Shown one piece after another: positions 15,410 to 24,134 of a DNA stretch of 38,221 nt. The DNA lies in contig JACMOI010000177.1 in the NCBI GenBank assembly GCA_014378105.1, positions 1 through 38,221 of the forward strand, written 5' to 3'. Positions within the stretch are counted from its first letter, which is position 1, and each line of letters begins with the position of its first letter. The notes beneath the pieces are model-generated. The model did not search any database. It was not told the origin of the DNA and saw only the letters and a program-made list of their open reading frames with translations. Both the position numbers and the translations under genes were made by a program. The stretch is from Pseudopedobacter sp. (lineage in GTDB: Bacteria > Bacteroidota > Bacteroidia > Sphingobacteriales > Sphingobacteriaceae).

Positions 15410-18400
15410 ATGAAAAATAAAGCTCCTTTACCTTATTTGATAAAAGCCTGCTTACTGCTTTTTATTATAGTTTCTGCTTCGCTAAATGTTAAAGCCCAAT
15501 ATTTTGGTCAAAACAAGGTCCGCTACAAAAATTTAAAATTTAAAGTTTATCAAACACCCCATTTTGATCTTTATTACTATACTAAAAATGATAGTTTAAT
15601 TAAGAACTTTGCGAAGGAAGCAGAAGCTTGGTACGCATTACACCAACAAGTTTTCAGAGATACCTTTAAAAAGCCAAATCCAATTATTTTATATGGTAAC
15701 TCGCCAGAGTTTCAACAAACAACAGCAATAGACGGTGAAATTGGCGTAGGAACAGGTGGCGTGACCGAAGGTCTAAAAAACAGAGTGGTCATGCCTTTAC
15801 AAGAGATTAATTCTCAAACTCGTCACGTTTTAGGTCATGAGCTTGTTCACGCATTTCAATATCACTCTTTAATAGAAGGAGATTCCACTCAACTAGAAAA
15901 TTTAGGAAACCTTCCTCTTTGGATGATTGAAGGAATGGCCGAATATTTATCATTAGGTAAAGTAGATGCCAATACCGCAATGTGGATGAGAGATGCAGTT
16001 TTAAATAAAGACATTCCTACCTTAAAAGATTTAACAACCAACAATAAATATTTTCCATATCGCTATGGACAAGCATTTTGGGCTTTTATAGGCTCAACTT
16101 ATGGAGATACTACTATTTTCCCATTCTTTAAGTCAACAGCCAAATATGGTTACGAAATAGCTATTAGGAGGCAATTTGGTTATGATGACAAAACTTTATC
16201 TAGTTTATGGAAAAGTTCTTTAGAAAATGCTTACTTACCCTATTTAAAAGATACTACTCAAACTCCTATAGGAATAAAAATTGTTGACGAAACTAATGGT
16301 GGTGGGATGAATGTCGCTCCATCTATAAGTCCTGATGGAAGATATTTAGCTTATTTATCAGAAAGAGATTTATTCTCTATAGATCTCTATTTAGCTGATG
16401 CATCTACTGGTCGAACGATAAAAAAACTGTCCTCACAAATAAAAAACAGTCATATTGATAATTTCAATTTTATTGAATCTTCTGGCGCTTGGTCACCAGT
16501 TAGCAGACAGTTTGCATATAGTGTTTTTAGCGAAGGAAGAAATAAGCTAATTATTATTGATGTAGAAAGTGGTAAAACCATTCTTGAAAAAGGGATGGGT
16601 GATGTAGAGCAGTTTGGAAATTTAAGTTGGTCTCCTGACGGTGATAATATTGCCTTTTCGGGTTTGAAGTTTGGACAGAGCGATATTTTCAGTTATAACA
16701 CAAGTTCTGGTGATCTTACTCAACTTACCAATGACAAATACACAGACTATCAGCCTTCATATTCTGCTGACGGAAAGAAAATTGTTTTCTCTACAGACAG
16801 AGCAAGCATCATAAATGATAATATTATTGCCGCTATTCCAATGGGCATGGCAATAATGGACTTAAGTTCAAAGTCAATTAAAGAGGTTAATATTTTTCCT
16901 GGCGCAAATAATTTTAATCCATTATTTGCTTCCAAAGATTCTGAAATCTATTTTTTATCCAATAAGGATGGATTTAGAAATATGTATAGATATAATTTAG
17001 GCAGTGGAAAAGTTGAGCAATTAACTGATTACTTTACAGGCATTAGTGGTATTACAGAGAATTCTCCCGCTATGACTATTTCAAAAGAAGGTGATGTGAT
17101 TTACTCCTACTATCGTTCTCAGAAATATACACTCTATAATGCTAAAACATCTGAGTTTAAGGGTAAGCAGGTAGACCCAGAATCTATTGATCTTACTGCA
17201 GCCATATTGCCTCCACCAAAATCAGTTGGGGTAGATATCATCAATAAAAATCTTGAGAACTTCTTAGCTTATGATGATTTGCCTTTAGATTCGATTAAAT
17301 CAACGCCATTTAAGTCAAAGTTTAAACTTGATTATATTGCAAATACTGGTGGTGCAGGAATATCTACCAGCAGATTTGGAGCGGGTTTATCTGGTGGTGT
17401 TCAAGCAATATTTAGTGACATCTTAAGTAGAAATCAAATTTATGCTGCTGCTGCTGTAAATGGAGAAATTTACGATTTTGGTGGACAAATTGCTTATGTA
17501 AATCAACAAAGCAGATGGAATTGGGGAGGTTCACTATCTCATATTCCTTTTCAGTTTTTAAATTATGGTTATAATCCAAAAGCAACTTTAACGGATAAAA
17601 ATGGAAATACTTACACCAATGTTTATGAGCAATTTACAGATGTGACAAGAATCTTTCAAGAGTCTGTACAAGGATTTACCTCTTACCCATTCTCTAAAAT
17701 CACCAGAGTAGAGTTTGGAGCAGGAATCTCAAAGTATTCTTACCGAATTGATCGGTATAGCAGTTACTATTTATCTAACTCCTTCTACCCTGATTTAGTT
17801 AATAAAAAGAAAATCCCAATTGATGAATACAATAATGATAATGTAAGTATTTATCCTTACGGAAAATATTCTTTAATCCCATTCACTAGCGTTCAATTGA
17901 ATACAGCATTGGTTGGAGATAATTCATTCTCAGGTGTTGCTTCTCCGCTAAATGGCTACAGATATAGAATAGGAATAGAGCAAAATTTTGGTACTTTTCA
18001 GTACACTGCCCCCACCATTGATTTAAGAAAATACGTCAGAGTAAAGCCGGTTACATTTGCAGGAAGATTATATGGATATGGAAGAATTGGAAATACCAAC
18101 AATCAATTGTACCCCTTATTTATAGGTTACCCTTATTTAATCAGAGGTTACGAATCGAATAGCTTTTACGGAAAAAATGGTAGTCAAACTACGCTATCAA
18201 ACGGATTTGGTATCTCTCAATTAGTCGGAAATAGAATAGCAGTTGCTAATTTTGAGGTTAGATTACCTTTTACGGGTCCCAAAAAATTATCAGTAATTGA
18301 ATCAAAGTTTTTATTCTCTGAGCTGAACTTATTTTTTGATGCTGGATTAGCTTGGGATAAAGGAGATAGGATAGACTTAACTAAAAAGGCACCTCCCCTA

Positions 18401-18559
18401 AATAGTCGTAATGTAAAAGTACCTGCCTTAAGTGCTGGAATATCAACTAGAGTAAATGTTTTTGGATATTTTGTTTTAGAACCCTATTTAGCATTCCCCT
18501 TTAATAGAACTGATATTTCTAAACCTGTATTTGGTTTAGCTTTTTCACCAGGTTGGTAA
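15410..18559 (+). CDS. Gluzincin-like peptidase / TolB propeller / outer-membrane barrel fusion
   Basis: 1049 residues with a signal peptide (ends about residue 29, NVKAQ). Residues 35-270 form a metallopeptidase-like domain with HELVH (H143, E144, H147) and WMIEGMAEY (E174) as third zinc ligand. Residues about 300-600 carry TolB/WD-type propeller blades (ISPDGRYLAYLS, WSPDGDNIAFSG, YSADGKKIVFST). From about 650 to the C-terminus, repeated amphipathic strands (for example FGAGLSGGVQ, FAGRLYGYGRIG, ANFEVRLPF) end in FGLAFSPGW, with a terminal aromatic, as in outer-membrane beta barrels of the Omp85/bacterial surface antigen type. The enzyme would therefore sit at the outer membrane. The substrate is unknown. 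This architecture occurs in other Bacteroidota, often labelled only as a hypothetical or translocation protein TolB. Confidence 0.85.
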   Translation: MKNKAPLPYLIKACLLLFIIVSASLNVKAQYFGQNKVRYKNLKFKVYQTPHFDLYYYTKNDSLIKNFAKEAEAWYALHQQVFRDTFKKPNPIILYGNSPEFQQTTAIDGEIGVGTGGVTEGLKNRVVMPLQEINSQTRHVLGHELVHAFQYHSLIEGDSTQLENLGNLPLWMIEGMAEYLSLGKVDANTAMWMRDAVLNKDIPTLKDLTTNNKYFPYRYGQAFWAFIGSTYGDTTIFPFFKSTAKYGYEIAIRRQFGYDDKTLSSLWKSSLENAYLPYLKDTTQTPIGIKIVDETNGGGMNVAPSISPDGRYLAYLSERDLFSIDLYLADASTGRTIKKLSSQIKNSHIDNFNFIESSGAWSPVSRQFAYSVFSEGRNKLIIIDVESGKTILEKGMGDVEQFGNLSWSPDGDNIAFSGLKFGQSDIFSYNTSSGDLTQLTNDKYTDYQPSYSADGKKIVFSTDRASIINDNIIAAIPMGMAIMDLSSKSIKEVNIFPGANNFNPLFASKDSEIYFLSNKDGFRNMYRYNLGSGKVEQLTDYFTGISGITENSPAMTISKEGDVIYSYYRSQKYTLYNAKTSEFKGKQVDPESIDLTAAILPPPKSVGVDIINKNLENFLAYDDLPLDSIKSTPFKSKFKLDYIANTGGAGISTSRFGAGLSGGVQAIFSDILSRNQIYAAAAVNGEIYDFGGQIAYVNQQSRWNWGGSLSHIPFQFLNYGYNPKATLTDKNGNTYTNVYEQFTDVTRIFQESVQGFTSYPFSKITRVEFGAGISKYSYRIDRYSSYYLSNSFYPDLVNKKKIPIDEYNNDNVSIYPYGKYSLIPFTSVQLNTALVGDNSFSGVASPLNGYRYRIGIEQNFGTFQYTAPTIDLRKYVRVKPVTFAGRLYGYGRIGNTNNQLYPLFIGYPYLIRGYESNSFYGKNGSQTTLSNGFGISQLVGNRIAVANFEVRLPFTGPKKLSVIESKFLFSELNLFFDAGLAWDKGDRIDLTKKAPPLNSRNVKVPALSAGISTRVNVFGYFVLEPYLAFPFNRTDISKPVFGLAFSPGW

Positions 18560-18611
18560 TTTGTAAGGAAACAATAGTCAAATAGACTAAGAATTAAAAA
18601 ACTTAATAACA

Positions 18612-19145
18612 ATGAATAACGTTAATAAAAACATGAGAAAAGCATTAATCTTAATTGCAGTATTTTCTATTTCAGCTTTAGCTGCATGTAGTCAGACTTC
18701 TAGCAATAATACTAATAACCAAGCACTAATTTCTAGTGCCAAGAAAGGCAAATTCCCAGTATCAAAATCTGATGAAGAATGGAAGAAAATTCTAAGTCCG
18801 ATTTCTTACGAAATAATGGTCAAAGAGGGAACTGAACCACCTTATAAAAATCCATATTATAATAATCATAAAAAAGGAATTTATGTAAGTGCTTCAACTG
18901 GTGAAAAGTTATTCAGCTCAGATGATAAATTTGATTCTGGAACAGGATGGCCTAGTTTTACAAAACCCGCTGATGATAAATCAGTAATATGGGTTAAAGA
19001 TAATTCCTACGGAATGACAAGAGACGAAGTTATTGAAGCAAAAACAGGTTTACATTTAGGTCATGTTTTTAATGATGGCCCCGGTCCTACTGGTTTAAGA
19101 TATTGTATTAATTCAGCAGCACTCAAATTTATACCGGCTAAATAA
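18612..19145 (+). CDS. msrB: Peptide-methionine (R)-S-oxide reductase, lipoprotein
   Basis: 177 residues: a lipoprotein signal (ALAAC, C26), then the MsrB domain from about 45. Motifs are SYEIMVKEGTEPPY, GIYVSASTGEKLFSS, DSGTGWPSF, HLGHVFNDGPGPTG, and LRYCINSAALKF with the catalytic Cys C165. The zinc-binding CxxC pairs of many MsrB proteins are absent (GEKLF instead of CGxxLF), so this is a zinc-free form. A resolving Cys is not obvious, which implies thioredoxin acts directly or a sulfenic intermediate. It repairs R-methionine sulfoxide in envelope proteins. A second ATG at codon 8 would give an equally good signal peptide. Confidence 0.93.
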   Translation: MNNVNKNMRKALILIAVFSISALAACSQTSSNNTNNQALISSAKKGKFPVSKSDEEWKKILSPISYEIMVKEGTEPPYKNPYYNNHKKGIYVSASTGEKLFSSDDKFDSGTGWPSFTKPADDKSVIWVKDNSYGMTRDEVIEAKTGLHLGHVFNDGPGPTGLRYCINSAALKFIPAK

Positions 19146-19164
19146 ATTTAGATTTACAATTTCG

Positions 19165-19200
19165 TACAAAGGCCATCGCAAATTTGCGATGGCCTTTGTA
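19165..19200. terminator. Perfect 36-bp palindromic bidirectional terminator
   Basis: tacaaaggccatcgcaaa (19165-19182) is followed at once by its exact reverse complement (19183-19200). It sits between the convergent msrB and GIY-YIG genes and can end both transcripts. Confidence 0.88.
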
Positions 19201-19217
19201 TTTATATCAATTTATGA

Positions 19218-19556
19218 TTATGCAAAACTTAAAACTGATTGAGAAGTAAAAGACTTACTTCTCAACTGTTCGTAATTTAGACCTGGCGTTAAATCAATCC
19301 AATCTGAATTTACAGATCTAATCATTTTTTCTTTTTGAGGTCTAGTAAACCTATTTATAAATCTAAACCTCTGTTCAGCTTCATTTTCAGTATTTAACTC
19401 CTCGAAATAAACTAAACGAGTGAGCTGTTGGCCTGCATCAAAAAAAAGATTAGGCATTTTTCTATAAAAATTCATTGTACCCACAATATTTGCACTTAAA
19501 CCTACATGCAAGTTATTTCTGTTTCGGTCAGTAATAATAAAAACGTATTTCTTCAT
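19218..19556 (-). CDS. Degenerate GIY-YIG-fold protein
   Basis: 112 residues that align with the short GIY-YIG (YhbQ-like) family: YVFIITDRN for strand 1, LHVGLSANI where YIG should be, LVYFEELNTENEAEQRF, and a C-terminal SDWIDLTPG that resembles the family's 'NP.W.DL'. Several active-site positions are changed. YIG is HVG (17-19), the Arg after it is replaced (residue 26 is Gly), and the catalytic Glu position is Phe (F64). I infer a protein that keeps the fold but has lost nuclease activity, perhaps a DNA- or RNA-binding relic. Such sequences recur in Sphingobacteria. Divergent from the LexA-like gene. Confidence 0.75.
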   Translation of the reverse strand: MKKYVFIITDRNRNNLHVGLSANIVGTMNFYRKMPNLFFDAGQQLTRLVYFEELNTENEAEQRFRFINRFTRPQKEKMIRSVNSDWIDLTPGLNYEQLRSKSFTSQSVLSFA

Positions 19557-19660
19557 GTCCTAAATAGTATCTTATATTAAACTCATTTCATTAACCATCA
19601 GCTTCTTATTTTTTTATTCTTTTGTTTCAAAATAAATTGCTAATTTTATGAGTATAAAAA

Positions 19661-19677
19661 TACTAATTATTTTAGTA
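19661..19677 (+). promoter_or_regulatory. Candidate operator upstream of the LexA-like gene
   Basis: A perfect dyad tactaa-ttatt-ttagta ends 20 bp before the start of the HTH/S24 regulator gene, overlapping an adjacent smaller dyad (agtat/atact, 19651-19664). A TTTG at 19621 and taatttta at 19641 could be promoter elements, so the dyad would lie just downstream of the promoter, as an autorepression site would. Confidence 0.4.
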
Positions 19678-19697
19678 AAAACAAATATTTTTTTAAA

Positions 19698-20474
19698 ATG
19701 GGAAAAATATCCGAAAACATTAAATACCTAAGAAAGAAACAAGGTTTCACTCAGCAACAATTTGCAGACACTATGGAGATTAAAAGATCTTTGGTTGGCG
19801 CTTATGAAGAAGATAGAGCTGAACCTAAATATGATCTACTTAAAAAATTTGCTGAGTTTTTTGAATTAAGTATTGATGATCTAATCAATGAGAAGATTGA
19901 TGCACAATGGAAGCCTAAACCTAAAGGTGATGCGTCAAATGTTAGGGTATTGAGTATCACGGTTGATAAAGACGATAATGAAAACATAGAGTTAGTTCCT
20001 GTAAAAGCTAGCGCTGGCTATTTAAACGGTTATAGCGACCCTGAGTATGTGAGTACTTTACCTAAATTCTCATTACCGATATTTAAACAAGGAACTTTTA
20101 GGGCTTTTGAAGTAAAAGGTGACTCCATGCTTCCATTACCTAGTGGAGCCATCATTATTTCTGAATATGTAGAAAATTGGAATGATTTAAAAGTTGGAGA
20201 AACTGTCGTAGTAATTAGCAGAAACGAAGGTATTGTTTATAAAAGAATAGGAACTAAATTAAGGGTTGATAAAGGAATCAAATTAGTTTCAGATAATACT
20301 GTTTATGACCCTTATTATGTTGGTGTTGATGATATTATTGAGATTTGGAAAGCAAAAGCATTTATTTCGACAGAATTGCCACAACCTACACCAGAGCCAA
20401 CTATGGAAAGTTTAACAACTATGATGTCTCAAATGCAACGCTCTATCAGTCAATTAAAGAATGATAAAAATTAA
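19698..20474 (+). CDS. LexA-like HTH/S24-peptidase transcriptional regulator
   Basis: 258 residues. Residues 1-62 form an XRE-type HTH (LRKKQGFTQQQFADTMEIKR, SLVGAYEEDRAEPKYDLL). Residues 95-225 are a LexA/CI-like S24 domain, with S143 in VKGDSMLPL and K182 in GIVYKRIG as the Ser-Lys dyad, and ASAG (A106-G107) as possible self-cleavage site. The C-terminal 30 residues are a Met/Gln-rich helical tail (MTTMMSQMQRSISQL). True LexA has a winged helix and not an XRE domain, so this resembles phage-type CI repressors that Bacteroidota keep as chromosomal regulators. It could control a stress response, perhaps including itself through the dyad at 19661-19677. A terminator follows. Confidence 0.9.
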   Translation: MGKISENIKYLRKKQGFTQQQFADTMEIKRSLVGAYEEDRAEPKYDLLKKFAEFFELSIDDLINEKIDAQWKPKPKGDASNVRVLSITVDKDDNENIELVPVKASAGYLNGYSDPEYVSTLPKFSLPIFKQGTFRAFEVKGDSMLPLPSGAIIISEYVENWNDLKVGETVVVISRNEGIVYKRIGTKLRVDKGIKLVSDNTVYDPYYVGVDDIIEIWKAKAFISTELPQPTPEPTMESLTTMMSQMQRSISQLKNDKN

Positions 20475-20638
20475 TTCTTCTATTCAAAATATCTTCTAGA
20501 CATAAAACGAAAGAAACTACTTATATTATAAATCCATTATTAACGCAAATTTTTGGAGTAAATTGAAAAAGATTTAATCCTCTGATATCTTAAAAAATAA
20601 TAGCTAGTTGAAATAATCAAACTCAATTTAAAAGATTC

Positions 20639-20668
20639 AAAAAAGCCTCAATTTTCGAGGCTTTTTTT
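20639..20668 (+). terminator. Terminator between the LexA-like gene and bioF
   Basis: An 11-bp perfect stem pairs aaaaaagcctc (20639-20649) with gaggctttttt (20657-20667). The T-tract ends only about 20 bp before the bioF start codon, so it may act as an attenuator in the bioF leader and not only as the end of the upstream transcript. Confidence 0.85.
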
Positions 20669-20690
20669 ATTTTTACAAAAAAATAAAAAA

Positions 20691-21809
20691 TTGGAAGAAT
20701 TTCTAGTAAATAAAATTAATCAAAGAATAAAATCTGATTCGTTAAGAAGTTTAAAAAACTTATCTGGTTTAATTGATTTCTCTTCTAATGATTATCTCGG
20801 CTTTGCCAGGTCAGTCTCTTTAAAGAAAAACATTAATCACTTCATCGCACAAAATGAAAATTATTCTATTGGCGCAACCGGATCAAGACTATTATCTGGT
20901 AACAATGCTTTTGTCGAAGATTTAGAAATTGAATTAGCAAAATTTTATCAAGCTGAAGCTGGATTGATTTTCAATTCAGGATATGATGCAAATGTTGGCC
21001 TATTGTCCTGTATCGCTCAAAGAGGAGATACCGTTATTACCGATGAATTGATACATGCGAGTTTAATTGATGGTGCCCGCTTAAGTAATGCCAATAAGTA
21101 CATCTTTAAGCATAATGATTTAGAAAGTCTCGAAGAAAAATTAAGAAATAGCAGAGGAAATATTTTCATTGTTACCGAAAGTGTTTTTTCTATGGATGGA
21201 GATCAAGCTCCATTAATTGAAATTCTAAACTTAGCTAAAAAATATAATGCACATTTAATTGTAGATGAAGCACATGCTACGGGAGTAATGGGTGAAACTG
21301 GAAAAGGATTAGTTAATCAGTTAAATCTTGAAAAAGAAATTTTTGCAAGAGTTCACACCTTTGGGAAAGCAATAGGTTGTCATGGTGGAATTATATTGGG
21401 TAGTGAACAACTTCAAACTTTTTTAATCAACTTTTGCCGATCATTTATATATACTACCGCCCTTCCGTACCATAACTTGGTTTGTGTGAAATTTGCTCAT
21501 CAAGAGCTAGAAAACGATAAAATTAGCTTATCAAAATTGAAAAATAATATTAATTATTTTAAGCTAAAAAGTTTTGAAATTTTGAAAGAAATAGATTCAA
21601 CTGATAGTGCAATTCAATCCATCATCATTCCAGGCAATGAAAAGTGTAAATCGATTTCATTAAAAATGCAAGAGCTAGGGTTTGATGTTAGAGCTATATT
21701 GAGCCCTACAGTTCCAGAAGGAAAAGAAAGAATTAGAGTTTGTTTACACAGTTTTAATTCGAAAACTGAAATCGAAGATTTGTTAAAAAATATAAGCAAA
21801 TTGATATGA
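20691..21809 (+). CDS. bioF: 8-amino-7-oxononanoate synthase
   Basis: 372 residues. BioF joins pimeloyl-ACP (or -CoA) and alanine in a PLP-dependent decarboxylative condensation. Visible motifs are SSNDYLGFA (31-39), YSIGATGSRLLSGNN, GYDANVGLLS, TESVFSMDGDQAPL, VDEAHATGVMG (D192, H195) and the PLP lysine in HTFGKAIGCHGG (K226). The start codon is TTG at 20691 (no ATG or GTG fits in frame upstream), about 20 bp after the T-tract of a terminator hairpin. The 3' end overlaps bioD by 4 bp (ATGA). bioA and bioB are not in this window. Confidence 0.92.
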   Translation: MEEFLVNKINQRIKSDSLRSLKNLSGLIDFSSNDYLGFARSVSLKKNINHFIAQNENYSIGATGSRLLSGNNAFVEDLEIELAKFYQAEAGLIFNSGYDANVGLLSCIAQRGDTVITDELIHASLIDGARLSNANKYIFKHNDLESLEEKLRNSRGNIFIVTESVFSMDGDQAPLIEILNLAKKYNAHLIVDEAHATGVMGETGKGLVNQLNLEKEIFARVHTFGKAIGCHGGIILGSEQLQTFLINFCRSFIYTTALPYHNLVCVKFAHQELENDKISLSKLKNNINYFKLKSFEILKEIDSTDSAIQSIIIPGNEKCKSISLKMQELGFDVRAILSPTVPEGKERIRVCLHSFNSKTEIEDLLKNISKLI

Positions 21810-22426
21810 ATAAAATTTACTTTATTACCGGAATTGGAACGGAAATAGGAAAAACGTTGATTTCGGCCATTTTGGTTGAAAAGCTTAAAGCTGATTATTG
21901 GAAACCAATTCAATCGGGAGATTTAGATTTTTCTGACACAATTAAAGTTAAAAATTTGATTAACAATAAAAAATCAATTTTCCATCCTGAAGCATATCGT
22001 TTAACCCAACCCTATTCTCCACACTATTCAGCAAAATTGGATAATGTTGAAATTGATTTAAATAGATTTAAATGTCCAGAAACAGATAATCATCTAATAA
22101 TTGAAGGTGCTGGTGGGTTAATGGTTCCATTGAATGAATATCATTTAATGATTGATTTAATTAAAAAACTAAACGCAGAGGTTATTTTAGTTTCAAAAAA
22201 TTATTTAGGTAGTATTAACCACACTTTACTCTCAATAGAAGCTTTAAAAAATCGTGATATTCCTATTAAAGGAATCATTTTTAATGGTTCATCAAGTCCT
22301 TCAACTGAAGAAATTATTTTAAAAATGTCAGGTATTAGCTGTCTTGGAAAAATTGAGGAATTAAATGAGATTGATTCAAAATCAATCATAAGAGCTGGGG
22401 AACATATTTCTTTACAAAATAACTGA
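21806..22426 (+). CDS. bioD: Dethiobiotin synthetase
   Basis: 206 residues. BioD closes the ureido ring of biotin with ATP and CO2. The P-loop is at the very start (TGIGTEIGKT, residues 8-17, K16), then KPIQSGD (substrate loop), HYSAKL, and IIEGAGGLMVPLN (the metal/ATP site). These match the family. ATGA overlap with bioF shows co-translation. At 206 residues it is a little short, but complete. Confidence 0.9.
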   Translation: MNKIYFITGIGTEIGKTLISAILVEKLKADYWKPIQSGDLDFSDTIKVKNLINNKKSIFHPEAYRLTQPYSPHYSAKLDNVEIDLNRFKCPETDNHLIIEGAGGLMVPLNEYHLMIDLIKKLNAEVILVSKNYLGSINHTLLSIEALKNRDIPIKGIIFNGSSSPSTEEIILKMSGISCLGKIEELNEIDSKSIIRAGEHISLQNN

Positions 22427-22452
22427 TATTTCAATCAGAATTAGTAAAAAAC

Positions 22453-22487
22453 AAAAAAGCCCTAAGGATGAACTTAGCGCTTTTTTT
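22453..22487. terminator. Terminator between convergent bioD and rpmA
   Basis: The stem aaaaaagc..ctaag pairs with cttag.gcttttttt around gatga with one C/C mismatch, followed by T residues. The flanking A and T tracts allow function in both directions. Confidence 0.75.
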
Positions 22488-22503
22488 ATAATTTGAGAAT
22501 AAA

Positions 22504-22968
22504 TTATTCTCCTTTATCTTCTTTTTTTGCTGCAGTCTTTTTTGCTGGAGTTTTTTCTTTTGCGGTAATTTCTTTCTTAACTACTGCTTTTTTTGTAGGC
22601 TCTTTTTTCTCGTCTTTAACTTCTACTGCAGGCGCAGCTTCTTTAACTTTTACCTCTTTTTTTGCTACTACTTTCTTTGTAACTGGTTTGTCTTCAGCTA
22701 CGGTAGCAGAAAAATCGAAAGGTACTACAGAAACATAAGATTTGTTATCTGCTTTTTTTCTGAAAGAAACTTTACCATCAATTAAAGCAAACAAAGTATG
22801 GTCTTTACCAATACCTACGTTTTTCTCTGGATGGTGTTTAGTGCCGCGTTGACGAACAATAATATTCCCTGCAATTGCAGCTTGTCCACCAAAAATTTTG
22901 ATCCCTAAACGCTTACTTTGTGATTCTCTACCGTTATTCGAGCTACCGGCTCCTTTTTTGTGTGCCAT
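22504..22968 (-). CDS. rpmA: 50S ribosomal protein L27 with long basic tail
   Basis: 154 residues. Residues 1-84 are canonical L27 ([52 protein letters not shown]). The N-terminal tail has no cleavable extension, so it starts with the functional form. The remaining 65 or so residues are a low-complexity Lys/Ala/Glu/Val/Pro sequence ([40 protein letters not shown]), which other L27 proteins (about 85 residues) lack. The tail resembles histone H1-like C-termini and may contact rRNA. It is downstream of rplU, 47 bp apart, in the usual order. Confidence 0.95.
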   Translation of the reverse strand: MAHKKGAGSSNNGRESQSKRLGIKIFGGQAAIAGNIIVRQRGTKHHPEKNVGIGKDHTLFALIDGKVSFRKKADNKSYVSVVPFDFSATVAEDKPVTKKVVAKKEVKVKEAAPAVEVKDEKKEPTKKAVVKKEITAKEKTPAKKTAAKKEDKGE

Positions 22969-23015
22969 GGTTCTATATCTTTTTTGCTAAAACTTAGCTA
23001 ATGTTAACGTTAAAA

Positions 23016-23327
23016 TTAAATTGAGATGCTATCGATCTGGATTTTGGTAAAAGATTGACGGTGACCGTTTTTCTTTTTATATCCTTTTCTTCTTTTTTTA
23101 TGGAAGATAATTACTTTATCCCCTTTTAAATGAGACACGATCTTAGCTGAAACTTTAGCACCTTTGACAGCAGGAGTACCTACCGTAAATTTACCTTCGT
23201 TTTCTACTAACAAAACATTGTCAAATTCAATACTAGCGCCTTCATCACCTTGTAATCTGTGTACAAAAAGATGCTGGTCTTTAGCAACTTTAAATTGCTG
23301 TCCGGCTATATTTACTATTGCGTACAT
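23016..23327 (-). CDS. rplU: 50S ribosomal protein L21
   Basis: 103 residues that match L21 throughout: [14 protein letters not shown] at the start, [33 protein letters not shown], and the C-terminal [31 protein letters not shown]21 binds 23S rRNA beside L20. It is the first gene of the rplU-rpmA operon, with a clear promoter 39 bp upstream. Confidence 0.97.
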   Translation of the reverse strand: MYAIVNIAGQQFKVAKDQHLFVHRLQGDEGASIEFDNVLLVENEGKFTVGTPAVKGAKVSAKIVSHLKGDKVIIFHKKRRKGYKKKNGHRQSFTKIQIDSISI

Positions 23328-23365
23328 TGTTAATTAATTTATTTATGTATATAAAAATTGAGGTG

Positions 23366-23396
23366 CAAATATAGGGATATAATTTATTTAAACAAA
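23366..23396 (-). promoter_or_regulatory. rplU promoter, Bacteroidota consensus
   Basis: On the minus strand TTTG (23393-23396) is followed after exactly 19 nt by tatatttg (23366-23373), matching the Bacteroidota primary sigma consensus TTTG-N19-TAnnTTTG. The -7 box lies 38 bp before the rplU start. Confidence 0.85.
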
Positions 23397-23454
23397 CCCT
23401 GCTGCAAATTTAATTTAACTTATATAACACCACTAAATTTTGCCAATTAATCTA

Positions 23455-23910
23455 TTAATAATCAGGTCTATTAATAATTGCTTGTTGAATAATAGCTTCT
23501 CTTAAATCAAATATTCTTTTTTCTTTTTGCTCCTCTTCTGGAAACTTAAATTCATGATGATGTTTTGCATGAATTTCTCTTCCTTTTAAAACTTCTTCTA
23601 CTGGTTCTTCAGGATTGTAAAAATCATTTACTACTTCTTTTGCTACTTTTTGCTTGTTCCTTACTTCCTCCCTCCTCATTTGGAGCTCTTTCTTTTTATC
23701 ATCTAAAAAACTGGTAGACTGAAAGTGTCCTTCCGTATAGTCTTTTTTAATCTCCCCTCCTACAAAATCATCAGGAAATGCTTCAGAACTATTTTGTTCT
23801 GGTTGCTTAAGTGATCTAGATCTAGACTTTTGCTGCTCTTTTATATAATTGTTGTAAGCATTATATAAGAAAAACGCAATAGGAATAAGTATATAAATGA
23901 ATTTTTCCAC
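23455..23910 (-). CDS. Single-span membrane protein of unknown function
   Basis: 151 residues. An N-terminal membrane anchor (about 4-17, FIYILIPIAFFLYNAY) precedes a long, charged, mostly disordered cytoplasmic part, with a helical Lys/Arg/Glu run at 75-95. The C-terminus has a short conserved-looking segment (FDLREAIIQQAIINRPDY) that recurs at the end of other Bacteroidota small membrane proteins. I do not recognise a function. It shares the 277-bp AT-rich upstream region with the divergent small lipoprotein. Confidence 0.75.
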   Translation of the reverse strand: MEKFIYILIPIAFFLYNAYNNYIKEQQKSRSRSLKQPEQNSSEAFPDDFVGGEIKKDYTEGHFQSTSFLDDKKKELQMRREEVRNKQKVAKEVVNDFYNPEEPVEEVLKGREIHAKHHHEFKFPEEEQKEKRIFDLREAIIQQAIINRPDY

Positions 23911-24134
23911 TGAGTAAATTACTAAAAAAGTTATTGATTCTTATAATGATTAATTAAATGGTTTTTATTTATCAAGTTATCATAAATGGATTGAAAATTA
24001 AATTTAAATTCTTAAAAATTGATTAATTAAACATTATAATACTTTTTTTTAAATAAAAACCCGTTTTATTTATCAAATAAATTGAATAATTATCGTTTTT
24101 TTAATAAAAATGCAGAATAAAAGAATTAGATTTT

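Noticed and set aside
22493..22738. Plus-strand 81-codon frame rich in Phe/Ser/Thr
   Set aside because: It is the exact antisense of the Lys/Ala/Glu-rich tail of L27. The composition follows from that low-complexity sequence.
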